NCBI RefSeq assembly: GCF_010179735.1
Contig: NZ_JAAEEH010000025.1
Span: forward strand, 1-47,923
Reading direction: 5' to 3'
DNA from: Anaerotalea alkaliphila
Lineage (GTDB): Bacteria > Bacillota > Clostridia > Lachnospirales > Vallitaleaceae
DNA length: 47,923 bases
The translations under genes were made by a program, and so were the position numbers. Within the stretch, counting starts at the first letter, position 1, and the number at the start of each line of letters is the position of its first letter. The notes under the pieces are model-generated. The model searched no databases. It saw nothing but the letters and a program-made list of their open reading frames with translations, and was not told where the DNA came from. Positions 35,054 through 40,840 of the stretch are shown piece by piece.

Positions 35054-35083
35054 AAAAAAAGACAGATCGGAATCTGTCTTCTT
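35054..35083 (-). terminator. Leftward intrinsic terminator at the prophage edge
   Basis: GACAGAT (35061-35067) pairs with ATCTGTC (35072-35078), and the leftward strand then reads seven T. About 40 bp upstream on that strand is a TATAAT (complement of 35121-35126) with a weak TTCATA, so a transcript of only about 60 nt without an ORF could end here. Confidence 0.7.
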
Positions 35084-35158
35084 CAGTAGCGGAGAAGCGC
35101 TTATCTACAAAACCACACTTATTATATAGGAAATGATACAATTATGAATTGCACTTAT

Positions 35159-35188
35159 TTGACAGACAAATTGCTGATGTGGTATGAT
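35159..35188 (+). promoter_or_regulatory. Strong promoter with extended -10
   Basis: Consensus TTGACA (35159-35164), 18-bp spacer and TATGAT (35183-35188) preceded by TGG. No ORF follows before the terminator at 35237, so it seems to drive a short RNA. Confidence 0.65.
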
Positions 35189-35193
35189 GGGTT

Positions 35194-35266
35194 GGTAAGT
35201 TTAACCCCTTACAAATTAAATACTCTCCCCTCATCTATAGCACCCTCCCCAGGGTGCTATTTTTCT
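35194..35266 (+). ncRNA. Candidate small RNA of about 70 nt
   Basis: The stretch lies between a near-consensus promoter and a strong terminator and holds no start codon with a ribosome binding site. It contains a GTAAG/CTTAC hairpin near the 5' end, an unstructured AT-rich and C-rich middle, and the terminator stem. It could be a phage regulatory RNA. The evidence is only the promoter-terminator pair. Confidence 0.45.
35237..35265 (+). terminator. Intrinsic terminator
   Basis: ATAGCACCCT (35237-35246) pairs with AGGGTGCTAT (35251-35260) around CCCC, and a T run follows. CTATAGCA is repeated directly on both sides of it (35235 and 35265). Confidence 0.85.
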
Positions 35267-35288
35267 ATAGCAAATTTACTCATGTGTA

Positions 35289-35317
35289 TTGACTTTGTAC
35301 CACGCGCGTAGTACAAT
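35289..35317 (+). promoter_or_regulatory. Phage promoter with palindromic operator in the spacer
   Basis: TTGACT (35289-35294) and TACAAT (35312-35317) are separated by 17 bp. The spacer and most of the -10 form a 22-bp near-perfect palindrome (35295-35316): arms TTGTAC and GTACAA around the self-complementary core ACGCGCGT, with one mismatched pair. This is a textbook place for a repressor to block RNA polymerase. It drives the rightward four-gene group. Confidence 0.75.
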
Positions 35318-35375
35318 TAATTCATAGCAAACAACAGATCGCGCGCCGGCGAAAAGGCGGGAAAGAAGGTACATC

Positions 35376-35843
35376 ATGGGAAAATACACAGTAAATCACA
35401 CATGCGGGCATACCGTGGAAGTCCAATTGTTCGGACCCATTAAGGAAAGAGAAAGAAAGATGGAGTGGATGCAGTCTACTATCTGCTCCGATTGCTACAG
35501 GAAACAGGAAGCCGAAGCCGCCAAGGCGAAGGCCGAGAACTCCGGTCTCCCAGAGCTCCAAGGCTCTGAAAAACAAATTGCCTGGGCGCTTAAGCTCAGG
35601 CAGGAGCAAATTAAAATCGCCGAGGACACATTGCATGGTCTTCGGTGGTACGCTTCGGGGGCCTACAAGCTCACCGAAGAAGAGATTACAGCCAATCTTA
35701 GGTCTAAGGGGGTTGCAGAAGCTGAAATCAAAGCTCGCTTGGCAGCAGTCGCTTCTGAAAAGGAGAAGTATGAAAGGCAGCTGGCGCTCATCGAGCAGAT
35801 GAAAGTTGAAACATCTGCAAAATGGTTCATCGAAAATAGATAA
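35376..35843 (+). CDS. Phage/mobile-element protein with N-terminal Cys-His zinc site
   Basis: The 155-residue protein starts with HTCGHTVEVQLFG and, about 25 residues later, TICSDCYRK, giving two Cys/His pairs that could bind zinc. A Lys/Ala/Glu-rich helical stretch follows and the C-terminal half is helical and charged. Similar small proteins with CGH...CxxCY occur in phages and conjugative elements; no function is known to me. It is the first gene behind the palindromic promoter. The ribosome binding site is AAGAAGG. A hairpin with a T run follows the gene, so later genes may be expressed less. Confidence 0.72.
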   Translation: MGKYTVNHTCGHTVEVQLFGPIKERERKMEWMQSTICSDCYRKQEAEAAKAKAENSGLPELQGSEKQIAWALKLRQEQIKIAEDTLHGLRWYASGAYKLTEEEITANLRSKGVAEAEIKARLAAVASEKEKYERQLALIEQMKVETSAKWFIENR

Positions 35844-35848
35844 AATGC

Positions 35849-35877
35849 AAGGGAGGGATATAGCCCCTCCCCTTTTT
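35849..35877 (+). terminator. Terminator or attenuator between first and second phage genes
   Basis: AAGGGAGGG (35849-35857) pairs with CCCTCCCC (from about 35865), followed by TTTTT. It sits inside the rightward group, 20 bp before the next gene. Confidence 0.6.
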
Positions 35878-35895
35878 AAACAAGGAGGACTAAAA

Positions 35896-36345
35896 ATGGA
35901 TAAAATTGGAAAGTACGAAGTGAACGAAACAGACACCGGCAAGCTACTGGTGAAGGGAAAATCACTCCCCATACAGCAGGAGGTGCCAGTCCCTGAAGGT
36001 GAGCTCATGACCATCAACGGGGCATGGAATCTGGACCAAATTCCCACACAGTATATCGTCGAAAGGGTTGACGGAACACTGGCAATGTTTTCCGTCACGC
36101 CATTCCGCAGAATTACTGAAGCGGACCTGAAGCCCTACAAGGGATACCATCCCCGCATGGCAAAAGGATCCCCGATGCCGGAATACCTATACAAATTCTA
36201 TAGCTTTGCCCGGAACGAGGAGACCCTTTCGGAGGTGATCCGGGTCAGGATGTCACCCTCCGAAAAGGAAAAGCTCGATGCGGCTGCGCGGAATGCCGGC
36301 AAGAACGTGTCCGAGTTTATTCGGGATTTCGTAAGGGGGTTGTAG
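35896..36345 (+). CDS. Phage protein with C-terminal ribbon-helix-helix-like domain
   Basis: The 149-residue protein has an unrecognised N-terminal 105 residues and a C-terminal segment (about 113-149) that fits a ribbon-helix-helix: the strand VIRVRMSPSE, a first helix KEKLDAAARNAG and the second KNVSEFIRDFVRGL. Such domains, as in Arc, ParD, MobC and CopG, dimerise and bind palindromic DNA, or act as accessory relaxosome proteins. It may bind the palindrome at 35295-35316, an inference from proximity. AAGGAGG lies 8 nt before the ATG. Confidence 0.7.
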   Translation: MDKIGKYEVNETDTGKLLVKGKSLPIQQEVPVPEGELMTINGAWNLDQIPTQYIVERVDGTLAMFSVTPFRRITEADLKPYKGYHPRMAKGSPMPEYLYKFYSFARNEETLSEVIRVRMSPSEKEKLDAAARNAGKNVSEFIRDFVRGL

Positions 36346-36346
36346 C

Positions 36347-36847
36347 ATGCCGGGGATTTGCCCAATATGCGGCAAGCCCAACGGCCGCAACAAAAAAGCT
36401 TGCTCGCACGCTTGCTATGCGGAGCTGCGGCAAAACTACAAGACCTGCATAGTTTGCGGCAAGCAGTTTCCGGATTCCAAAACGAACATGACGGTCACTT
36501 GCTCTCTTGAATGTTCGAAACGGCATAGGAAAGACTTGGCATCATCGGGGATTTACGATGATGCCCTGGATGCAGCACATAAAATTACACCTGTGCACCC
36601 CAAAACAGGATCGTTCGAGACAAACATCCATGCCAAGAGCTGGACCATCAAGGCGCCGGACGGGAAGGTGTACAAATGTAGGAACCTCAAGCTGTGGTGC
36701 AAAGAACACGCAGACCTGTTCGACGGCACACCAAGGCAGGCATGGGACGGACTGGCAAAGATAAAATATTCCGCCCAGGGTAAGCGCAAGAACCGGGCTT
36801 ACCAATGGAAAGGGTGGACATTGATTGACTACGATGACTCATTGTGA
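36347..36847 (+). CDS. Phage zinc-ribbon protein
   Basis: The 166-residue protein has three Cys pairs in its first 65 residues: CPICGKPNGRNKKACSHAC, CIVCGKQFP and TCSLECSKRH. These fit two or three treble-clef or zinc-ribbon knuckles. The C-terminal half (WTIKAPDGKVYKCRNLKLWC through YQWKGWTLIDYD) is a conserved-looking domain seen in other phage proteins that often carry Zn-fingers or HNH modules; no nuclease motif is evident. It starts 1 bp after the preceding stop, with AAGGGGG upstream. A DNA- or RNA-binding role is inferred. Confidence 0.72.
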   Translation: MPGICPICGKPNGRNKKACSHACYAELRQNYKTCIVCGKQFPDSKTNMTVTCSLECSKRHRKDLASSGIYDDALDAAHKITPVHPKTGSFETNIHAKSWTIKAPDGKVYKCRNLKLWCKEHADLFDGTPRQAWDGLAKIKYSAQGKRKNRAYQWKGWTLIDYDDSL

Positions 36848-36897
36848 TAGGCTTAATTTGTTACTATCTTTTTAGAAGTCAACAGGAGGTTAACAGC

Positions 36898-37245
36898 ATG
36901 GATAAAAAGACTCTTATATTTTGCAAGACAGTTGTTAATGATGCAGATTTAGGCATTGTCCCTAGTTTGGTTTTTTTTGTTAAATTTCAAGAAGATAACC
37001 CAAATAAAATAATTGACAATGGATCATTTAAAGTTGACTGCTTCAAAGAGAAGATTTCTCTAAAAAATGAGTTGTTCTACTGGGCAACACCGAAGTTCAC
37101 TGACGCAGAAGGTGCTTTCTTACAGGATCAGGGATTAGTAACAGAAGAAAATTTTGAAGAAGTCATTAAAAACTTAAAAATTGAACTAGATATAATGAAT
37201 CCCTTATTAAGCTTTAACGGATACAAATTATGGAGTTATACATAA
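36898..37245 (+). CDS. AT-rich orphan gene in the prophage cargo group
   Basis: The 115-residue protein (MDKKTLIFCKTVVND) has no family I recognise, no signal peptide and no membrane segment. It is acidic. Its base composition is strikingly AT-rich compared with everything around it (Ile, Lys, Asn, Phe and Leu codons ending in A/T), pointing to a separate origin. AGGAGG precedes the start. It sits last in the rightward group and ends at a strong terminator facing the lysis genes, the classic place for a 'moron' or cargo gene, for example for superinfection exclusion or anti-defence. The role is speculative. Confidence 0.65.
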   Translation: MDKKTLIFCKTVVNDADLGIVPSLVFFVKFQEDNPNKIIDNGSFKVDCFKEKISLKNELFYWATPKFTDAEGAFLQDQGLVTEENFEEVIKNLKIELDIMNPLLSFNGYKLWSYT

Positions 37246-37246
37246 T

Positions 37247-37291
37247 AGCAAAAAGCCCCGGGGCCATAAACCCCAGGGCTTTCTTTTTGCT
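37247..37291. terminator. Bidirectional terminator between cargo and lysis genes
   Basis: AAAAAGCCC and GGGCTTT arms with an inner GGGG/CCCC stem, flanked by A-rich and T-rich runs. It stops the rightward cargo transcript and the leftward late transcript. Confidence 0.8.
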
Positions 37292-37350
37292 GCTAATTCC
37301 CATCAGTTCCCATAAATTCTTGCTTATCCCGACCGGACATCCCGTGCCCG

Positions 37351-37380
37351 GTCCCTATTTTGTCCCTATTTTGTCCCTAT
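37351..37380. repeat. Tandem 11-bp repeat, 2.7 copies
   Basis: GTCCCTATTTT is repeated head to tail at 37351, 37362 and 37373 (last copy partial). On the minus strand it overlaps the endolysin's final codons and its stop, giving repeated in-frame TAG. Such short tandem repeats often arise by slippage, or serve as protein-binding arms. Confidence 0.7.
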
Positions 37381-38001
37381 CACCTGGGCCGCCCTCTGCA
37401 GCATGGTCCACAACTCCTCCCGGGTGACCGCATCCTTGGGGCGCTCTCCGTCCGAGATGCCCGTCTGCCGTACCCATGCCTGAGCTTCTTTTGCCCAATC
37501 ACTCGTCTGCTGCACATCTACCACCTTTATCACCACCCTTCTGTTGTCTATGTCCACCAAGTAGGGCTCGGGGTTCACCACCCCGTCCACTTTGCCAGAT
37601 GAATCTTTTGTAAAATGCACTTTGCTCCCCTGGTACACTTGGAAGTGCAGATGCACCGCTGTAGAGTTGCCCGTGTTGCCCATGAAGCCCACCACATCCC
37701 CCGCCCGGACCTTTGTCCCGACCGGCAGCCCTAACGCCTTCATGTGGGCGTACAGGGCGATGAAGCCGTCGTGCTGGATGCAGATGTAGTACCCAAAGCC
37801 CGTGTGCACCCCGCCGCCGTTGATTTTGGACACGATCACCGTCCCGTCAGCCACCGCATAGAGCTTGTCGCCGGCAACGCCCGCCCGCATTCCTCCGATG
37901 TCCGTCCCAGAATGGAACTGCCGGACACCCCTAAGCGTCCGCACCCCATATGGGGATGTGATCCGGTGGGAATCGGTGGGCCAGCGCTCAAACTGTATCA
38001 T
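37366..38001 (-). CDS. M23-type endolysin with SLH-like C-terminal segment
   Basis: The 211-residue protein has an M23 endopeptidase domain with zinc ligands His30 and Asp34 (HSGTDIGG) and His117/His119 (VHLHF), so it should cut peptide cross-links in peptidoglycan. The C-terminal 40 residues (DWAKEAQAWVRQTGISDG, then VTREELWTMLQRA) match one S-layer-homology-like repeat that would hold it at the cell wall. It overlaps the holin gene by 14 bp. ATG 38001 is preferred to the GTG at 38010 because GGTGG lies 5 nt upstream. Last gene of the late operon. Confidence 0.9.
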   Translation of the reverse strand: MIQFERWPTDSHRITSPYGVRTLRGVRQFHSGTDIGGMRAGVAGDKLYAVADGTVIVSKINGGGVHTGFGYYICIQHDGFIALYAHMKALGLPVGTKVRAGDVVGFMGNTGNSTAVHLHFQVYQGSKVHFTKDSSGKVDGVVNPEPYLVDIDNRRVVIKVVDVQQTSDWAKEAQAWVRQTGISDGERPKDAVTREELWTMLQRAAQVIGTK

Positions 38002-38200
38002 CCGAGCCACCTACCCTCGCAGCGTCCACCAGGCCCTCACCTACGATGTAGGCCACCAGCGTGCCGATGGCTGCCACCAGCCCCACCACCTGTTCGATGG
38101 TCAGCTGGTCAACTTTCAGAATCACCAGGATGGCCGTCACGAATCCCGTGGCCGCCGCCCAAAACTTCCTGCTTGTGAGTTTCTGCTTCCAATCAATCAT
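37988..38200 (-). CDS. Phage holin
   Basis: The 70-residue protein has a short basic N-terminus (MIDWKQKLTSRKFW), a first helix (AAATGFVTAILVILKV), a turn and a second helix (VVGLVAAIGTLVAYIVGEGL), then a polar tail. Size, two-helix layout and position directly before the endolysin mark it as a class II-type holin that permeabilises the membrane at lysis. The ATG is adjacent to the upstream stop (TAAATG), behind GGAGGG. Confidence 0.85.
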   Translation of the reverse strand: MIDWKQKLTSRKFWAAATGFVTAILVILKVDQLTIEQVVGLVAAIGTLVAYIVGEGLVDAARVGGSDDTV

Positions 38201-38398
38201 TTATGGTCCCTCCGTCTTCTTTGCTTTTTCCGTGCGAATCCACGCCATCAGCCCGCCCTCCACGCCGCAGAAGGCGAACACCGACAGGATCAGTGTCGTG
38301 GGCTCCAAGCCCTTGTAGTAAAATAGCGCCATGCACCCGAAGGTGAACGCCGCCAGGAATACCAGCATCCCGGCGACTATCAGCTTACCGTACCTCAC
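38201..38398 (-). CDS. Small two-helix phage membrane protein
   Basis: The 65-residue protein starts at GTG (MRYGKLIVAGM) with two hydrophobic segments (LIVAGMLVFLAAFTFGCMAL and TTLILSVFAFCGVEGGLMAW) and a basic tail (RTEKAKKTEG). It lies next to the holin and may be a second holin, antiholin or pinholin. The start overlaps the end of the preceding 55-residue gene. Function inferred from position. Confidence 0.65.
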   Translation of the reverse strand: MRYGKLIVAGMLVFLAAFTFGCMALFYYKGLEPTTLILSVFAFCGVEGGLMAWIRTEKAKKTEGP

Positions 38399-38552
38399 CG
38401 GGCACCACCCTCTCCTTGACGGTGATCTCGTGGCCTGGGTACCACTGGTGCAGCTTGGACCGGAACGCCTCCATGGCCGTCTCGCGGGCGTCAATCTTTT
38501 CCTGCCCGCCGAACTTGTACCCGTCTTTCTCCGCCGTCCATATCACTCTCAT
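38385..38552 (-). CDS. 55-residue phage protein
   Basis: A short ORF begins MRVIWTAEKDGYKFGGQEKI and ends VKERVVPGEVR. It is soluble, with no motif I know. It is supported by a ribosome binding site GAGGTGATCAC before the ATG and by tight spacing to both neighbours (4 bp after the previous stop, overlapping the next start by 14 bp). Confidence 0.6.
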   Translation of the reverse strand: MRVIWTAEKDGYKFGGQEKIDARETAMEAFRSKLHQWYPGHEITVKERVVPGEVR

Positions 38553-38556
38553 GTGA

Positions 38557-38766
38557 TCACCTCTTCATATCGTTGCACAGGTCGTCCAGCCGGTGGTGGG
38601 CAGACTTGCCGCTCTCCTCCACCCGGACCAGCCGGTCCTGGAAGCTGTTGTGCTTGTCGAGTTTTTCCTTCATCCACCGCATTTCCGTTTTCATGCTCCC
38701 GTAGAAGCCCCCGAAGGTCCCTGCGTATACGAGGATTTGTATCCAAAATTTATAGTCCAACTCCAT
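38557..38766 (-). CDS. XhlA-like phage membrane/coiled-coil protein
   Basis: The 69-residue protein has an N-terminal hydrophobic segment (YKFWIQILVYAGTFGGFYG) and a charged helical tail (MRWMKEKLDKHNSFQDRLVR onward), the layout of small lysis-cassette proteins such as XhlA, although in XhlA the helix is at the other end. AGGAGG precedes the ATG. It lies between the hub gene and the holin region. Confidence 0.65.
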   Translation of the reverse strand: MELDYKFWIQILVYAGTFGGFYGSMKTEMRWMKEKLDKHNSFQDRLVRVEESGKSAHHRLDDLCNDMKR

Positions 38767-38775
38767 GCTGTCCTC

Positions 38776-40170
38776 CTAGTAAAGTCGTTTGCCGGTTTGT
38801 GGCCGTTTGTCCACCTTGTCGATAAGGTCCCTCAGCTGGGGCCTGTGCAGCACCCCTGCGCTGTCTACGGTGAAGCTTGTATAGAAGCCCTGGGCTCCCA
38901 TACGGTGCTCCACCGTGGTGATGGTGCCAAGGAGCCGGGTCTCCGTCTCGCCCACAATCTCCGCCTCGTCCCCGGGCAGCAGGTGGGGCCGGAAGGGGCC
39001 GGCGAACTGCTCCACCGTGCCCGCGTAGGCCATCCTGGCGGCCAGGTCGTCGGCCAGGTCCTGCAGCTCCGTCAGGTCCGTGTCGTCCGGGGCCGTGATG
39101 TAGAGAGTCTTGTGCGGAGCCAGTGCCCATTCATAAAAGTGCGTCACGTTGGTGTAAGCCCGTAGGGTCGCCTCCGTCGTCGTGTCCTTGCTCTGGTAGC
39201 ATACCTTGCTGTAGACGTCCGCGTCGTCCCTGGTGACCTGCCGGCTGATAAGGTCGGCGCCCCGGGCGAAGGTGTATTTGCTGGCCATATCAATTAGGGG
39301 CTGGTAGGTGGCCGTGCTACCCACTACGATCTGGCCGCCCATGGTTTCCCGGGCCACCCAGTTGAGGGAGATGGTCAGCAGGTCGGTCAGGGCCGTGAGA
39401 TAGTCGGTGGACGGGTCGAAAGTCATGCCAGCCTGCCAGGCTGTCCCCGGGTCGGCGGGCTCCTGGACCTGGTAGTCAGTGATGCCGGCGTTGGTGAGCA
39501 AGGCCTCCACCACATAGGCGTACACGTCCTTGGGGTAGGCGTAGCTGCCATCCACCTTCTGGTCCTTCATCACCTTCCCGCTGATGTTCCGGCAATCCAC
39601 GGTGACCGTCTCCTGCGCCACGCTCATATCCACCCGGTCCACGCAAAACACGCCCATGGGATAGTCGGCCGAGTCTCCGGCGCTGAAAAACAGCTCGATT
39701 TTGTTGCCCGGCACCATCCGGGTGTTGTCCTCTCCAGAGAGGTACTGGTGGGGATTTTTGAAAGTCAGGCTTGCGCTGGCCACGATGTTGTCCAGGTCCA
39801 GCCGGATGTCCGCGCCGTCCAAGTAGTTGGAAATGTCGTTGAGTGCGTCCCATATCGCGAAGCGCTGGCGCTCAGGGGTGATCAGTTTGTCGCTGTCCAT
39901 CACCGCTTCCTGGTGCCAGGCCCCGAACATCCCCACCCGGGGAACGTTCTTCATCCGGTAGAGGGAGAGGGATTTATCCCTGGTGGCTATCTGGCCGGCG
40001 TCGAAGTCGGGAGTGCCCCACGGGACGTCGCCCGGATCAGGCGCCCACTTCTTGGCCAGGAGCCGCCCGTCCTCCACCGCAAAGAGGTAGATGGAGTTGT
40101 CGGGGAGGTGGATGGCTGCAGGGTTGATGCCTGGGCCCAGGTTGGTGGTGTGCTCAAATGCAAACTCCAT
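38776..40170 (-). CDS. Phage tail hub/baseplate protein
   Basis: The 464-residue protein is beta-rich, with features of the siphovirus tail hub family (gp27-like; similar to phage proteins annotated Gp37-like/ReqiPepy6). Examples are RLDLDNIVASASLTFKNPHQ, PGNKIELFFSAG and the late PHLLPGDEAEIVGETETRLLG segment. It contains no peptidase or lysozyme motif. It should form the distal platform through which DNA leaves. It follows the 69-residue motif protein by 3 bp. The family call is moderate; structural role and position are firm. Confidence 0.72.
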   Translation of the reverse strand: MEFAFEHTTNLGPGINPAAIHLPDNSIYLFAVEDGRLLAKKWAPDPGDVPWGTPDFDAGQIATRDKSLSLYRMKNVPRVGMFGAWHQEAVMDSDKLITPERQRFAIWDALNDISNYLDGADIRLDLDNIVASASLTFKNPHQYLSGEDNTRMVPGNKIELFFSAGDSADYPMGVFCVDRVDMSVAQETVTVDCRNISGKVMKDQKVDGSYAYPKDVYAYVVEALLTNAGITDYQVQEPADPGTAWQAGMTFDPSTDYLTALTDLLTISLNWVARETMGGQIVVGSTATYQPLIDMASKYTFARGADLISRQVTRDDADVYSKVCYQSKDTTTEATLRAYTNVTHFYEWALAPHKTLYITAPDDTDLTELQDLADDLAARMAYAGTVEQFAGPFRPHLLPGDEAEIVGETETRLLGTITTVEHRMGAQGFYTSFTVDSAGVLHRPQLRDLIDKVDKRPQTGKRLY

Positions 40171-40173
40171 GGG

Positions 40174-40383
40174 CTACACCCCCGAGACAGTAAAGCTCAT
40201 GCCTGTGATCCCGGCGCTGATGTGCTCGTCACCCGAGTAGGCGCTGGCGTAGCTGATGGGCGTCGTTACAAAAGTCATGCCGCCCAGGCTGGCGCTGATC
40301 ACATGATAGTTGCCCTGCCCCTTCCAGGGGGGCGGGTCTTTTCTTTTGCCCCCGAAGATGGGGGACAGGTGGAATAAAAACAT
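40174..40383 (-). CDS. Small tail-associated protein with ISA...DEHISAG motif
   Basis: In this 69-residue protein, residues 27-69 form a repeat unit (HVISASLGGMTFVTTPISYA then SGDEHISAGITGMSFTVSGV). The same pattern occurs twice in the large tail protein at 42900-44273. The N-terminus (FHLSPIFGGKRKDPPPWKG) is short and basic. It looks like a free copy of an adhesion or trimerisation unit. AGGAGG lies 5 nt before the ATG. Confidence 0.7.
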   Translation of the reverse strand: MFLFHLSPIFGGKRKDPPPWKGQGNYHVISASLGGMTFVTTPISYASAYSGDEHISAGITGMSFTVSGV

Positions 40384-40392
40384 GTTTGCCTC

Positions 40393-40686
40393 CTATCTGT
40401 ACCAGCCTTGCCAGTGTACGGTGCCTGTGCCAGATGCCGTCTTGATGTTGAAGCTCTCCGCCGCCACGCCGATGGGCGTCCATACCTCTGCAGGGAGGTG
40501 GATTTCCTTGGCTGATCCATTGAGCTTGATCTTGCAATCCACCATGGGGTACACCAGCATTTGCCGCAGGAGGCCGCCCGGTTGGACGGCTGCCTCAAGA
40601 TAGTCGGCGGTTGCGGCAATTTCGCCGGAGTCGTAGTCGGTGAAAAGGGTTGGGTGCTCCTTGAACATGTTTACGCTGCTACTCAT
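40393..40686 (-). CDS. Phage tail-region protein of unknown function
   Basis: A 97-residue soluble protein (MSSSVNMFKEHPTLFTDYDS), probably beta-rich, with no motif I recognise. It overlaps the preceding 53-residue gene by 8 bp. It is probably an accessory tail-tip or fibre-assembly protein by position. Confidence 0.65.
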   Translation of the reverse strand: MSSSVNMFKEHPTLFTDYDSGEIAATADYLEAAVQPGGLLRQMLVYPMVDCKIKLNGSAKEIHLPAEVWTPIGVAAESFNIKTASGTGTVHWQGWYR

Positions 40687-40840
40687 TTTCTTCCTCCTCC
40701 GCCACTACAGGCTCCTCTGCTACATCCTCGTGTTCCACTGCCACATATTCGGCCTGGCATTTCGGGCAAGCCACAGTTTCCAAGGTTGTCTCAAAGCCGA
40801 AAAGCTGGCCGCACTTACATCTGACCGTACCGATTATCAT
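40679..40840 (-). CDS. 53-residue zinc-ribbon protein
   Basis: This short ORF begins MIIGTVRCKCGQLFGFETT and has the pairs CKCG and CPKC spaced like a zinc ribbon, followed by a very acidic tail (EHEDVAEEPVVAEEENE). The ATG follows the fibre stop directly (TAG ATG), and the end overlaps the next start by 8 bp, so it is translated within the operon. Its size and charge resemble small phage Com-like zinc-ribbon proteins (Mu Com regulates translation), but the role here is unknown. Confidence 0.65.
   Translation of the reverse strand: MIIGTVRCKCGQLFGFETTLETVACPKCQAEYVAVEHEDVAEEPVVAEEEENE

Noticed and set aside
34932-35141. A 69-codon ORF on the minus strand over the ispF promoter and terminator
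   Set aside because: It spans a terminator, a promoter and the ispF start, and its sequence has no family features.
34955-35375. A tRNA gene or clear attachment site at the prophage edge
   Set aside because: No cloverleaf or TTCGAAT-type T-arm was found, and without the right end the att core cannot be identified.
37351-37380. CRISPR-like array
   Set aside because: The units are 11 bp with no spacers; it is a simple tandem repeat. No CRISPR array or cas gene was seen anywhere in the window.
37266-38001. Phage integrase or repressor genes near the left end
   Set aside because: No tyrosine or serine recombinase motifs and no CI-like HTH were found between 35 and 38 kb; only the RHH-type protein.
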